Of a DNA stretch of 64,000 nucleotides, positions 42,357 through 51,523 are shown piece after piece. The notes beneath the pieces were generated by a model. It worked only from the letters and a program-made list of their open reading frames with translations, did not search any database and had not been told where the DNA came from. The position numbers and the translations under genes were made by a program. The stretch lies in assembly GCF_001017175.1 (NCBI RefSeq), contig NZ_LCYG01000064.1:1-64000 (forward strand), read 5' to 3'. Source of the DNA: Microvirga vignae (GTDB taxonomy: Bacteria > Pseudomonadota > Alphaproteobacteria > Rhizobiales > Beijerinckiaceae). Positions within the stretch are counted from its first letter, which is position 1; the number at the start of each line of letters is the position of its first letter.

Positions 42357-44387
42357 ATGACGTTGAACCGCAGAGATACCATCGGCCTGCTTGCATCCGC
42401 CTCAATCGCGCCGATGGTGGCACCGATTGCGCAGGCACAGACCAGCACTCAGGCAGGTACCGGCACGGTAGGCTCGGCGTCGCCCAAGCCGCCGACCGAG
42501 TTCACCAAGGCCGCCAACAAGCGCATGCTCGACATGCTCCCGTTCAACGACCGCACCGACTTCGAGGATGCCCAGCGCGGGTTCATCGCCAACGTTCCAG
42601 GCAACGTTCTCAAGGACGCCCAGGGCAAGGTCGCCCTCGACTTGGCAAAGTTGCAGGTGCCGGCCGACGCCCCGGCACCGGACACCATGAACCCGAGCCT
42701 GTGGCGGATCTCGCAGCTCAACAGCTTCGCCGGCTTGTTCAAGGTGGTCGACCGCCTCTACCAGGTGCGCAACCTCGACATCGCCAACTTCACCATCGTC
42801 GAGGGCGAGACCGGCCTCATCGTCATCGATCCCACCATCTCGACCATTGCGGCCAAGGCCGCGCTCGACCTCTATTTCGCCCATCGGCCGCGCAAGCCCG
42901 TCACGGCGGTCATCTACACCCACAGCCACCTCGACCACTTCGGCGGCGTGGCGGCCGTGACGACGGCGGAGGATGTCGCGGCCGGACGGACCAAGATCAT
43001 CGCCCCTACCGGCTTCCTGGAGGAGGCCGTCAGCGAGAACGTCTATGCCGGCAACGCCATGCTCCGGCGAGTCATGTACATGGCCGGCGCCCCGCTCGGG
43101 CGGGGGACTGGGGCGGCGCAGACATTGGGGACCGGCCTCGGAACGGAATCGACCGATACTCCGCCGACGCTGATCCCGCCCACGGACCTGATCACCGAGA
43201 CCGGACAGAAGATGACCATCGACGGCCTGGAGTTCGAGTTCCTGATGGCCCCGGGCAGCGAGGCGCCCGCCGAGATGCACTTCTACGCTCCGGCCCTGAA
43301 GGCCCTGTGCACGGCGGAGAACGCCTGCCACACCCTGCACAACTTCTACACCCTGCGCGGGGCCAAGACCCGCGACTCCGCCAAGTGGGTCAAGTACCTC
43401 AACCAGACCCTGGAGATGTGGGGCGGCCAGGCCGAGGTGCTCTATGCGCCGCACCACTGGCCGATGTGGGGCAACGCGGCGATCCGCCAACACATCGAGA
43501 ACTACCGCGACGCCTTCAAGTTCATCCACGACCGCTCGCTGCATCTCGCCAATGCCGGATACACGCTGCCGGAGATCGGCGAGCTGGTGCAGTACCCGCC
43601 GGAGCTCGAACGGAATTGGGCAACGCGCGGCTACTACGGCACGGTGAGCCACGACGCCCGAGCGGTGTACAACTTCTATCTTGGCTACTTCAGCGAGAAT
43701 CCGGCCGAGCTCGCCCCGCTGCCGCCCGTCCAGGCCGCTCCCCGGTATGTCGAGCTCATGGGCGGGGCCGATGCCATCGTGGCCGCCGCGCAGAAGGCCT
43801 ACGACACCGGCGACTACCGCTGGGCCGCGCAACTGCTCCAGCACGTAGTCTACGCCCAGCCCGACCACCAGGCCGCCCGCTACTTGCAGGCCGACGCGTT
43901 TGAGCAGCTCGGCTATCAGGCGGAGGCCGCGACCTGGCGCAACATCTACTTCGTCGGCGCCCAGGAGCTGCGCCAGGGCCTGCCGAAGGTGACCCCCGAC
44001 CTCGCGGCCTCGCCCGATCTCGTGCGGCATCTGCCGCTGGAGATGGCCTTCGACAGCCTCGCCATCCAAGTCGACAGCGAGAAGGCGGCGGGTAAGACAA
44101 TTACGATCAACTTCGAGGTCGACGATACGGACAAGGCCTACGCCCTCGTGCTGCGCAACCGCGTCCTGAACTATTCTGGCAAGCCTGCGGCCTCACCGGA
44201 CCTGACGATCACGGGCAGCAATGCCGCCATCGTCGCGGCCCTTCTGGGCGGAAAACCGGAGGAGGTGATGGCAAACGGAACGCTCAAGGCCGAGGGCCGC
44301 ACGGCGGCGCTGGGCGAGCTCGTGGGCGTGACCGCCGTTCCCGAGTTCTGGTTCCCGATCGTGACGCGGCCGGCGTGGAAGGCCTAG
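42357..44387 (+). CDS. Secreted alkyl/aryl sulfatase, metallo-beta-lactamase fold (SdsA-like)
   Basis: The 676-residue protein has a Tat-like signal (LNRRDTIGLLASASIAPM, cleavage near AQAQTS). The zinc motif HSHLDHFGG gives His189, His191, Asp193 and His194. Further ligands are in ENACHTLHNF and YAPHHWPMWGN. A dimerisation domain follows, and a C-terminal SCP2-like domain (about residues 555-670). The family hydrolyses sulfate esters such as SDS to alcohol and sulfate in the periplasm. It lies between an outer-membrane channel gene and a DUF3302-HlyD pair. Confidence 0.9.
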   Translation: MTLNRRDTIGLLASASIAPMVAPIAQAQTSTQAGTGTVGSASPKPPTEFTKAANKRMLDMLPFNDRTDFEDAQRGFIANVPGNVLKDAQGKVALDLAKLQVPADAPAPDTMNPSLWRISQLNSFAGLFKVVDRLYQVRNLDIANFTIVEGETGLIVIDPTISTIAAKAALDLYFAHRPRKPVTAVIYTHSHLDHFGGVAAVTTAEDVAAGRTKIIAPTGFLEEAVSENVYAGNAMLRRVMYMAGAPLGRGTGAAQTLGTGLGTESTDTPPTLIPPTDLITETGQKMTIDGLEFEFLMAPGSEAPAEMHFYAPALKALCTAENACHTLHNFYTLRGAKTRDSAKWVKYLNQTLEMWGGQAEVLYAPHHWPMWGNAAIRQHIENYRDAFKFIHDRSLHLANAGYTLPEIGELVQYPPELERNWATRGYYGTVSHDARAVYNFYLGYFSENPAELAPLPPVQAAPRYVELMGGADAIVAAAQKAYDTGDYRWAAQLLQHVVYAQPDHQAARYLQADAFEQLGYQAEAATWRNIYFVGAQELRQGLPKVTPDLAASPDLVRHLPLEMAFDSLAIQVDSEKAAGKTITINFEVDDTDKAYALVLRNRVLNYSGKPAASPDLTITGSNAAIVAALLGGKPEEVMANGTLKAEGRTAALGELVGVTAVPEFWFPIVTRPAWKA

Positions 44388-44411
44388 GAGGCTCCGACTG
44401 ACGGTATCACC

Positions 44412-44651
44412 ATGGCCCTCATCGACATCTTCGCCTGGATCGTCCTTCTCGTCACAATTGGCACGTTGATTGCCGTCATTGTGGCACTCGGCATGATGCC
44501 GGGCCGCATTGCCCGCAAGCGGGGCCACCCTTGGCCGGAGGCGGTTGCCATCGGGAGCTGGGCCACGCTGGTCTTCGGCTTCGTGTTCTGGCCGCTGGTG
44601 CTGATCTGGGCCTATGTCGACGTACCGGAGCGGCGGGAGACGTCCAAATGA
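44412..44651 (+). CDS. DUF3302 small membrane protein
   Basis: The 79-residue protein has two transmembrane helices (about residues 5-27 and 45-68) separated by a basic loop PGRIARKRGHPWPEA. It matches the YibI/YiaW type DUF3302 family, which in E. coli pairs with a HlyD-type protein. Here its stop overlaps the HlyD start (ATGA), so the pairing is kept. The function is unknown. Confidence 0.85.
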   Translation: MALIDIFAWIVLLVTIGTLIAVIVALGMMPGRIARKRGHPWPEAVAIGSWATLVFGFVFWPLVLIWAYVDVPERRETSK

Positions 44652-45583
44652 TCGTCGTCCTGCTCAATGGCTACATCGCGCTTCTCGCCCTGTTCGTCTG
44701 GCTTCGGTTCATTCCGCTCAATACGTTCTGGAAGCTGTCGCCCGTCCTGGTGCTGTTGGTCCTTCTCGTCGGCCTGTTCATCCCGATGGGCTGGGGCGCG
44801 CCCTCAGGCCCGGTGGTGGTAGGGCGCAACTCGGTGCAGATCATTCCTTCGGTGACGGGCGAGGTCGTCGATGTCCCGATCGCGGCCAACACGCCCGTGA
44901 AGGAAGGCGACGTTCTCTTCCGCATCGATCCGACCACCTACCAGGCCCAAGTGCAGACCATCGAGGCGCAGCTCAAGTTCGCCGAGCTGCGCCGCTCTCA
45001 GTTCTCCGAACTCCAGAGCCGCGACACCGGGCGGGCCTTCGACGTGCAGCAGCGGGAATCCGAGGTTGAGCAACTGCGGGCCCAGCTCGAAGGCGCCAAG
45101 TGGAACCTCGACAAGACCACCGTGCGGGCCCCCGCCGACGGCTACGTCACCAACCTGGCCCTGCGCAAGGGCGCTCGGGTCACGGCGCAGGCCCCCGTGA
45201 TGGCCTTCATCGACACCTCGGAGACGATCTTCGGGGTGGAGATCCCGCAGATCTATGCCCGTTACGTCGAGGTCGGCCAGCCCGTGGAGATCAGTTTCAA
45301 GACCTTCCCGGGTGAGGTCTTTCCCGGGCGTGTCGAGACGGTGTTGCAGGCCATCGCGACGGGACAGGCACAGGTGAGCGGCCTTGCCGTCAAGCCATCG
45401 GAGGTGCAGGCGGCCCCGTTCGTGGTCCGCATCCGGCTTGACGATCAGGAGATCGCAAGGCGCCTGCCGGCCGGGAGCATCGGACTTGCGGCGATCTATA
45501 CCAACCACGTCAAGGCGGCGCACGTGATCCGTAAGGTCGTGCTGCGGCAGACCGCCATCCTGAACTACGTCAATCCATTCTGA
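44648..45583 (+). CDS. HlyD-family membrane fusion protein (YibH/YiaV-like)
   Basis: The 311-residue protein has two N-terminal hydrophobic segments (residues 2-20 and 27-47). The biotinyl-lipoyl-like hairpin is IIPSVTGEVVDVPIAANTPV, a short coiled coil spans about residues 95-155, and the second lipoyl half is TTVRAPADGYVTNLALRKGA. A beta-barrel and a C-terminal NYVNPF complete it. It is an adaptor that would link an inner-membrane pump to the outer membrane; no pump gene is adjacent. The ATG at 44648 overlaps the DUF3302 stop. Confidence 0.87.
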   Translation: MIVVLLNGYIALLALFVWLRFIPLNTFWKLSPVLVLLVLLVGLFIPMGWGAPSGPVVVGRNSVQIIPSVTGEVVDVPIAANTPVKEGDVLFRIDPTTYQAQVQTIEAQLKFAELRRSQFSELQSRDTGRAFDVQQRESEVEQLRAQLEGAKWNLDKTTVRAPADGYVTNLALRKGARVTAQAPVMAFIDTSETIFGVEIPQIYARYVEVGQPVEISFKTFPGEVFPGRVETVLQAIATGQAQVSGLAVKPSEVQAAPFVVRIRLDDQEIARRLPAGSIGLAAIYTNHVKAAHVIRKVVLRQTAILNYVNPF

Positions 45584-45675
45584 CTCAGCTTCCTTGTGTC
45601 GTCCCCGTCTGAGCGCGTATTCCCCCGCACCAGAGACGCACCCCTTGATCCGCAGATCCTGAAGGACCTCTCCTA

Positions 45676-45775
45676 GCACTCCTGAGACGTAATCGCCTGG
45701 TTCGCCTTGGCGGTCATGAGCCGACATTCGTTGGGCGACCGGAAGGTGAAAGATTGACCCTGAGCAGATCTTAGC
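45676..45775 (+). repeat. Dispersed intergenic repeat, copy B
   Basis: This is the counterpart of 37060-37135 with the same ordered blocks, and it is longer by about 25 bp between GAGAC and GCCGAC. It lies in the 283-bp gap between the convergent HlyD and serA genes. No gene is seen in that gap. Confidence 0.6.
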
Positions 45776-45866
45776 CCGGAGCACACACGTCGTATCTGCT
45801 TGGCGGGGTCTCTCGACAATAATCTTCCTGAATTGAGCTTCGCTGCAAGGCGGGCTTTGTCTCGCC

Positions 45867-47108
45867 CTAATACAGGAGCCGGGCTCGGATTGTCCCCTCC
45901 ATAGAGCGGATCTCCTCAAGAGCATCTTGGCTCTGCCTCGGCTCCCCTTCCGCTTCAATTACCACATAGCCGAGTTCCCCGTCTGTCTGCAGGTGCTGGG
46001 CCGTGATGTTGAGGCCGCGGTTTGAGAATGCCTGGTTAAGGCGCCCGAGCATGCCGGGCACGTTCTGATGGATGTGGATGTAGCGCGTGCCCGCCGGTCG
46101 GCGCGGCAGCTGCACCTGCGGGAAATTCACGGCGCCAATCGTTGAGCCGACATCCGAGAAATCGACGAGCTTTTTGGCAACTTCCTCCCCAATCCGCTCC
46201 TGCGCCTCCTGGGTGGAGGCCCCGATGTGCGGGGTGAGGATCACGTTGTCGAGACCCTGCAGAGGCGATTGGAACGGCTCCTTATTGGAGGCGGGCTCGA
46301 CGGGAAACACGTCGACAGCGGCTCCACGCAGATGGCCGCTCTTCAACGCCGCCGCGAGAGAGTCGAGATCGACCACGGTGCCCCGACTGTTGTTGATCAG
46401 GAATGCCCCCTTCTTCATCGCAGCGATTTCTCCGGCACCGATCATGCCATGCGTAGCAGGCGCCTCAGGCACGTGGAGGCTCACCACATCGCTCTGGCCC
46501 AGGAGGGCCTGCAGGCTCTCGGTCGGCTCCGTGTTGCCATGCCGCAGCTTGTCGGTGTGATCGTAGAAGATAACCCGCATGCCCATGGCCTCTGCCAAGT
46601 ACGATAGCTGCGAACCGATGTTCCCGTAGCCCACGATGCCGAGTGTCTTGCCGCGCACCTCGTGGCTGTCGGCCGCCGACTTGTCCCAGCCGCCAGCATG
46701 GGCGGCGACAGACTTCGGGAAGACACGCCGGAACAGCATGATGATCTCACCCAGCGTGAGTTCGGCCACGCTGCGGGTGTTGGAGAAGGGCGCGTTGAAG
46801 ACCGGGATGCCGGCCAGGCGTGCGGCATCAAGATCCACCTGGTTCGTGCCGACGCTGAAGCAACCAACCGCGATGAGGCGGTCGGCGGACGCAAAAGCCG
46901 TCCTGGTTAGCTGCGTCCGCGAGCGGATGCCAAGCAGATGGACACCTTGCAGGGCCTCCCTCAGCGCGTTCTCGTCCAAGGCCGTCTTGAGATAGATCAG
47001 GTTTGTGTAGCCCGCCGCCCGCATCAGGTCGATGGCACTATCGTTGACACCTTCCAGCAGGAGAACCCGGATCTTATCCTTTGGAAGCGAGAGTAAATCG
47101 GTCATCAA
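45867..47108 (-). CDS. serA: D-3-phosphoglycerate dehydrogenase
   Basis: This 413-residue enzyme oxidises 3-phosphoglycerate with NAD+ in serine synthesis. The Rossmann fingerprint GIVGYGNIGSQL (about residue 155), the catalytic Arg region INNSRGTVVDL, a His in LTPHIGASTQEAQ and a C-terminal ACT domain (IHIHQNVPGMLGRLNQAF) are all intact. The length matches the E. coli-type enzyme. A possible alternative is a 2-hydroxyacid dehydrogenase serving the neighbouring catabolic genes. It is 113 bp downstream of the GntR gene on the same strand. Confidence 0.9.
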   Translation of the reverse strand: MMTDLLSLPKDKIRVLLLEGVNDSAIDLMRAAGYTNLIYLKTALDENALREALQGVHLLGIRSRTQLTRTAFASADRLIAVGCFSVGTNQVDLDAARLAGIPVFNAPFSNTRSVAELTLGEIIMLFRRVFPKSVAAHAGGWDKSAADSHEVRGKTLGIVGYGNIGSQLSYLAEAMGMRVIFYDHTDKLRHGNTEPTESLQALLGQSDVVSLHVPEAPATHGMIGAGEIAAMKKGAFLINNSRGTVVDLDSLAAALKSGHLRGAAVDVFPVEPASNKEPFQSPLQGLDNVILTPHIGASTQEAQERIGEEVAKKLVDFSDVGSTIGAVNFPQVQLPRRPAGTRYIHIHQNVPGMLGRLNQAFSNRGLNITAQHLQTDGELGYVVIEAEGEPRQSQDALEEIRSMEGTIRARLLY

Positions 47109-47221
47109 AATCTCTTTATTTTATGCCGGAAAAATGAATGGTTCCGACGATCCTGCCGGGTGGAACTCGCGCGGAGCTGGTCGGCCACATATCTCGATGG
47201 GCGTGTGACAGCCGCAAGCTG

Positions 47222-48157
47222 TTATTCTGCCGCCGCTCGTTTGTTCTGGATATCTTGAGGCGCCTTTTCCTGGCGCTTGGTCCGAACGGCCGTCTTCAGC
47301 GTGCTTAGCTCCGTGAGGTGTTGCCTCATGAAGTCTGACGCTTCGATCCTTTTATCTGCGAGCAAGAGGTCTAGCAGATGGACGTGCTCCCGGCAGCGGC
47401 CAATGGCGCTCTCGCGGTCGAGCATTTGTCGGTAGTCGATCAATCGCCGAACGCGGTCGATCCGCTTCAGGGCGTCGATGAAGAAGCCGTTCTGGCTGCA
47501 TTCGATGATGGTTTCGTGCATGCCGCTGTTCAGCTCGAAGAGCTTTGCATCCGAGACCTCCCAGATCCCCCCGTCGATGAGCCACTGCTGCTGCTCCCTG
47601 CAACGCTCCAAGGCAGGGCGGTTCAGGGTGAAGCGGGGCTCAAGAATGGCCGCCGGCTCGATCAGGAGACGAAAGCGGTAGCTGTCCTCGTAGGCCTGCA
47701 GGGACGTCAGCACGGGGAGAAAGGCCCAGCCGTGTCCGGGGAGACGCTCAATCCAGCCTTCGTTTGCGATACGCCGAAGAATTCGCGTCAGGCGTCCTCG
47801 GGTGAGACTGTAGCGGCGCAGCAGTTCGTTCTCGGTGATCCTTTCCGGGAGCCGGCCGTTGAGCCTGTCGTCCGCGATCTGGAAATAGACCTGCTCGTCA
47901 TCATCCGTCGATGACGCCTCAAGGGTCGCAGGGAGCATGCCCTCAGGCTTTGCGATCACGAAGCCGCCACGCTCGGTTGGACGAACGATGCCCGCCTCTT
48001 CAAGTAGGCGCAGGGCGCCTCGGATAGGTGATCGCGAAACGCGGAACAACTCCGCCAGCCTCCGCTCGGTCAGGCGCTCGCCCTCTCCAAGCCCTTCTGA
48101 CCGCATGTGCTCAACGATACGGTTGGCAAGCTGGGTAATGAGTGGTGTCGGCTGCAT
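47222..48157 (-). CDS. GntR-family regulator with two winged-helix domains and FCD domain
   Basis: The protein is about 311 residues. A first winged HTH is complete (LTERRLAELFRVSRSPIRGA, about residues 30-49). A second HTH-like unit follows (ITENELLRRYSLTRGRLTRI, about residues 98-117), then an FCD ligand-binding domain with metal-type histidines (FELNSGMHETII, EHVHLLDLLL). Ordinary FadR-type members have one HTH. The start is ATG at 48157; a TTG at 48175 has a better AAGGGA ribosome site. It is divergent from the catabolic operon and is the obvious regulator, probably relieved by an organic acid. Confidence 0.85.
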   Translation of the reverse strand: MQPTPLITQLANRIVEHMRSEGLGEGERLTERRLAELFRVSRSPIRGALRLLEEAGIVRPTERGGFVIAKPEGMLPATLEASSTDDDEQVYFQIADDRLNGRLPERITENELLRRYSLTRGRLTRILRRIANEGWIERLPGHGWAFLPVLTSLQAYEDSYRFRLLIEPAAILEPRFTLNRPALERCREQQQWLIDGGIWEVSDAKLFELNSGMHETIIECSQNGFFIDALKRIDRVRRLIDYRQMLDRESAIGRCREHVHLLDLLLADKRIEASDFMRQHLTELSTLKTAVRTKRQEKAPQDIQNKRAAAE

Positions 48158-48213
48158 GGTCCACTGGCTGCTCAAGTGACCGTCCCTTCTGCCACAGTCC
48201 AACTGACAAATCC

Positions 48214-48291
48214 AACCATACATGGTTTTTCATGCTTGCATAATACCAAAAACTACTCTATCTGGTATTTTGGAAGGTCAAAAAACCATAC
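48214..48291. promoter_or_regulatory. Candidate operator region for the GntR regulator
   Basis: Between the divergent GntR and amidohydrolase genes lie AACCAT-AC-ATGGTT (48214-48227), AATACCA (48242-48248) facing TGGTATT (48263-48269), and a second AACCATAC at 48284-48291. Inverted TGGT/ACCA half-sites are typical of GntR/FadR-type operators. Confidence 0.5.
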
Positions 48292-48317
48292 AAGAGTTGC
48301 GGCCGGGAGAGGAAACA

Positions 48318-49295
48318 ATGCCTGAGAGCGTCCATAGCAACGCTTTAGAGATGCGCACCCACGCTGCGGCCGCTCCCGGTTCGGCTCAGCCTAGTGACAT
48401 GTCCCGGAGGACCAGCCGGCCCCGCACTGCGGTTCCCCCGGGCGCATGCGACTGCCACGTTCATGTCTTCCAGCCGGAACGCTTCTCGTATGCGCCGGAT
48501 AGGACGTACACGCCGGGCGCAGCACCTGTGGAGGGACTCGACGTCGTCCGGAAAAGCCTTGGCATTAGTCGGGTCGTGCTCGTCCAGCCTAGCGTCTACG
48601 GCACCGATAACCGGTGCCTTCTTTCCGCCCTCGCAACCTTGGGGCCCGACGTGGCCCGCGGTGTGGCTGTCATCGATCCCGAGACCGTGAGCGATGTGAC
48701 TCTCCACGAACTCTACAAAGCCGGTGTCCGAGGGGTGCGGGTCAATCTGGAATCGAAGGGGGAGCGCAATTCGGGGCTTGCTCTCAGCGCCATCTCTGCG
48801 ACGTCCGAGCGGGTCGCGCCCTTCGGGCTCGCGGTTCAAGTCTACGCGGACCTGAGGCTCATCGCCGACATTGCCGACGACATCGCCCAGTTGCGGGCGC
48901 CGCTCATCTTGGATCACTTCGGAGGAGCCAAGGCGGCCTTGGGTGTTGAGCAATATGGCTTCCGAGCCCTGACCGAACTGCTCCGTGACAACGCCGTATG
49001 GGTGAAACTGTCCGGTGTTTACCGCGCCTCTCAGGACAAGCCCACGTTCAGCGACATGCGTCCCATCGCCGAGGCGCTGATCGAGGCAAATTCCGAACGC
49101 CTCGTTTGGGCATCCGACTGGCCCCACACCGGCGGCCTCGCTGAGCGGGCCGCGCGCCAGCCCACCGACATCGAGCCGTTTCAGCAGGTCGACGATGCGC
49201 ACGTGCTCGACCTCCTCGGCGAGTGGGTGGGAGATCCCGCTCGGCGCGACCGAATCCTGGTCGACAACGCGGCCGAGCTCTTCGACTTCGCATGA
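48318..49295 (+). CDS. TIM-barrel amidohydrolase (2-pyrone-4,6-dicarboxylate lactonase-like)
   Basis: The 325-residue protein has the amidohydrolase metal motif HxH in ACDCHVHVF (about residue 48). LILDHFGGA (about residue 196) and WASDWPHTG with the catalytic Asp (about residue 258) complete the LigI-type site. Members hydrolyse lactones such as pyrone dicarboxylate, or related cyclic acids. The ATG at 48318 follows GGAGAGGAA. It is the first gene of an eleven-gene run with TTT-type transport, so the substrate is probably a lactone or carboxylate taken up by that system. Confidence 0.83.
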   Translation: MPESVHSNALEMRTHAAAAPGSAQPSDMSRRTSRPRTAVPPGACDCHVHVFQPERFSYAPDRTYTPGAAPVEGLDVVRKSLGISRVVLVQPSVYGTDNRCLLSALATLGPDVARGVAVIDPETVSDVTLHELYKAGVRGVRVNLESKGERNSGLALSAISATSERVAPFGLAVQVYADLRLIADIADDIAQLRAPLILDHFGGAKAALGVEQYGFRALTELLRDNAVWVKLSGVYRASQDKPTFSDMRPIAEALIEANSERLVWASDWPHTGGLAERAARQPTDIEPFQQVDDAHVLDLLGEWVGDPARRDRILVDNAAELFDFA

Positions 49296-49345
49296 TCACA
49301 GCTGGGCTGGGGGGCTCGACAACAGTGGACCTGGGAGGACGACAC

Positions 49346-50353
49346 ATGATCGGCAACATCTCATCTGGCTTCGAGACCCTTCGGAAGCTTGGAGGAGCAG
49401 TATTGCTCTCGGCAGGGCTTGTTGGGCTCGCTTCACCAGGACTGGCCCAGACCTATCCCGCCCGCAATATCACCTTCGTGGTCGGCTATGCCGCAGGCGG
49501 AACCGGCGATGTGATCGCGCGTCTGGTCGCGCAGAAGCTTTCCGAGTCTCTGGGCAAGTCGGTCGTGGTTGAAAACCGCGCCGGCGCCAGCGGCGGCATC
49601 GCGGCCAGTGGCGTGGCGCGGGCCGAGCCCGATGGACATACCATCCTCGTCGGCCAAAGCGCGGAAATTGCGATCAACCCGCACCTCCTCAAGGGGCTTA
49701 ACTACAACCCCGACAAGGACCTGATGCCCATTTCGCTCGGGGCCGTCGTGCCGCTTGGATTGGTCGTGCCGGGGAAGACGCCTTACTCGACTCTGGCAGA
49801 GCTGGTCGCTGGGGCAAAGTCCTCTCAAAAGGGTCTCTCCTATGCGACAGCCGGCGCAGGCACCCCGAGCCACTTTGCCGGTGAGCTCCTCAAGCTGAAG
49901 ACGCAAAGCAACTTGACTCACGTTCCCTACAAGGGGGCGGGTCCGGCGCTGAACGACATTCTAGGCGGCCACGTCGACATGTATTTCTCGGGCCTTCCGG
50001 CTGCGATGCCGAACGTCAGGTCCGGAAACATGAAGCTTTTGGCGGTGTCGTCCGAGAAGCGCAGCGCGAGCGCGCCCGATGTGCCGACCGTGGCCGAAGC
50101 GATCAACGCGCCAGGGTTCGACATCACGCTGTGGATTGGTTTCTTCGCGCCGCGCGGCACGCCGAACGAGATCGTCACGCGCCTCAATGAGGAGATCAAC
50201 AAGATCCTCGTCCAGCCCGACATCAAGGAACGGCTTCTCTCGGAAGGTGCGGACGTGACGCCGATGTCCGTGGAGCAGTTCTCCATCTTCGTGAAGACCG
50301 AAAGTGAGAAATACGCCCAGGTCGCCAAACAGACCGGATTGAAAGCGGAGTGA
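49346..50353 (+). CDS. Bug/TctC-family tripartite tricarboxylate binding protein
   Basis: The 335-residue protein has a signal peptide (cleavage near GLAQTYPA). ITFVVGYAAGGTGDVIARLV (about residue 38) and LTHVPYKGAGPALNDILGG (about residue 190) are the two ligand-contact signatures of Bug proteins. It captures a carboxylate in the periplasm. A strong GGGAGG ribosome site supports the ATG at 49346. It is one of two Bug proteins in the operon; the other is beside TctB-TctA. Confidence 0.9.
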   Translation: MIGNISSGFETLRKLGGAVLLSAGLVGLASPGLAQTYPARNITFVVGYAAGGTGDVIARLVAQKLSESLGKSVVVENRAGASGGIAASGVARAEPDGHTILVGQSAEIAINPHLLKGLNYNPDKDLMPISLGAVVPLGLVVPGKTPYSTLAELVAGAKSSQKGLSYATAGAGTPSHFAGELLKLKTQSNLTHVPYKGAGPALNDILGGHVDMYFSGLPAAMPNVRSGNMKLLAVSSEKRSASAPDVPTVAEAINAPGFDITLWIGFFAPRGTPNEIVTRLNEEINKILVQPDIKERLLSEGADVTPMSVEQFSIFVKTESEKYAQVAKQTGLKAE

Positions 50354-50403
50354 CGCGAAGTCCCGGCCCCATTGCTTGAAACCATTCTCGGAAGGTTGCT
50401 GAA

Positions 50404-51489
50404 ATGAAAATCCTTGTCCTCCCCGGCGACGGCATCGGCCCTGAAATCACCGCCGCCACCATCAAAGTGCTCCAGGTCGTCGACGCGCAGGTCGGTATCG
50501 GCCTTAGCTTCGAGCAACATGACATCGGCTTGGCCTCGCTGAAGTCACAGGGTACGACGTTGCCAGATGAGGTCATGGAGCGCATCCCGCAGATGGATGG
50601 CGTCATCCTTGGGCCCGTGTCGCACTACGAGTATCCGTCAAGGCAGGAAGGCGGCATCAACCCTTCCGGCGAGCTCCGCGTCAAGTTCGAACTCTATGCC
50701 AACGTGCGCCCCTGCCGCTCGCGCGAGGGGCTGACGATCCTGCGCAAGCCCATGGACTTGGTGATCGTCCGGGAAAACACGGAAGGATTTTACTCGGACC
50801 GCAACATGTTCGCGGGCAGCGGTGAATTCATGCCGGATCCTGACATGGCCTTCTCGATCCGCAAGATCACGGCCAAGGCTTCGTCGCGAGTGGCCCAGGC
50901 AGCGTTTGAGTTGGCACAGGGGCGGCGGAAGAAGGTCACCGCGGTGCACAAAGCTAACGTGGTCAAACTCTCGGACGGTCTCTTCCTGCGCGAAGTCCGC
51001 AGGGTCGCGCAGGACTTCCCTGACGTGCAACTGGAGGAACTGATCGTCGACGCGGCTGCGGCCCACCTTATTCGCACTCCGGACCGCTTTGACGTGATGG
51101 TCACCACCAACATGTTCGGCGACATCCTGTCCGACGAGGCCTCGGAGCTGTCTGGCAGCCTCGGGCTAGGAGGATCGATCAACGCAGGCGAGTCCGTCTG
51201 CGTCGCCCAAGCTCAGCATGGGTCTGCTCCGGACATCGCCGGCAAGAACGTCGCCAATCCGACGTCCCTCATCCTATCGGCTGCAATGCTGCTCGACTGG
51301 CGCGGACACCGCGATGGTAATGCCGATCTCACAAGGGCAGCTGCCCTTCTTGAAGCTGCAGTGGAGAAAGTCCTGGATAACCCGGCGACCCGCACCCGCG
51401 ACATTGGTGGCAATCTCAACACCGACGCGTTCGCTGAGGCTGTGTGTGCCGCCATCGCTGCCGCGAGCGGCTCCAACAAGGCTGCCTGA
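50404..51489 (+). CDS. Isocitrate/isopropylmalate dehydrogenase family enzyme
   Basis: The 361-residue protein has ILVLPGDGIGPEI at the N-terminus, the RENTEGFYS segment, and the metal site in TNMFGDILSDEASELSGSLG. The family oxidatively decarboxylates 2-hydroxyacids such as isopropylmalate, tartrate, malate or homoisocitrate with NAD(P)+. It is separate from any leuC/leuD genes and lies in a catabolic operon, so tartrate- or malate-type substrates are more likely than leucine synthesis. Confidence 0.85.
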   Translation: MKILVLPGDGIGPEITAATIKVLQVVDAQVGIGLSFEQHDIGLASLKSQGTTLPDEVMERIPQMDGVILGPVSHYEYPSRQEGGINPSGELRVKFELYANVRPCRSREGLTILRKPMDLVIVRENTEGFYSDRNMFAGSGEFMPDPDMAFSIRKITAKASSRVAQAAFELAQGRRKKVTAVHKANVVKLSDGLFLREVRRVAQDFPDVQLEELIVDAAAAHLIRTPDRFDVMVTTNMFGDILSDEASELSGSLGLGGSINAGESVCVAQAQHGSAPDIAGKNVANPTSLILSAAMLLDWRGHRDGNADLTRAAALLEAAVEKVLDNPATRTRDIGGNLNTDAFAEAVCAAIAAASGSNKAA

Positions 51490-51523
51490 GTCCGATAGCA
51501 GGCATTATTGCGAGGATTTCAAG

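Noticed and set aside
42332..44069. Long alternate frames over the alkyl sulfatase gene on both strands
   Set aside because: They are high-GC shadows; the sulfatase frame carries signal peptide and zinc motifs.
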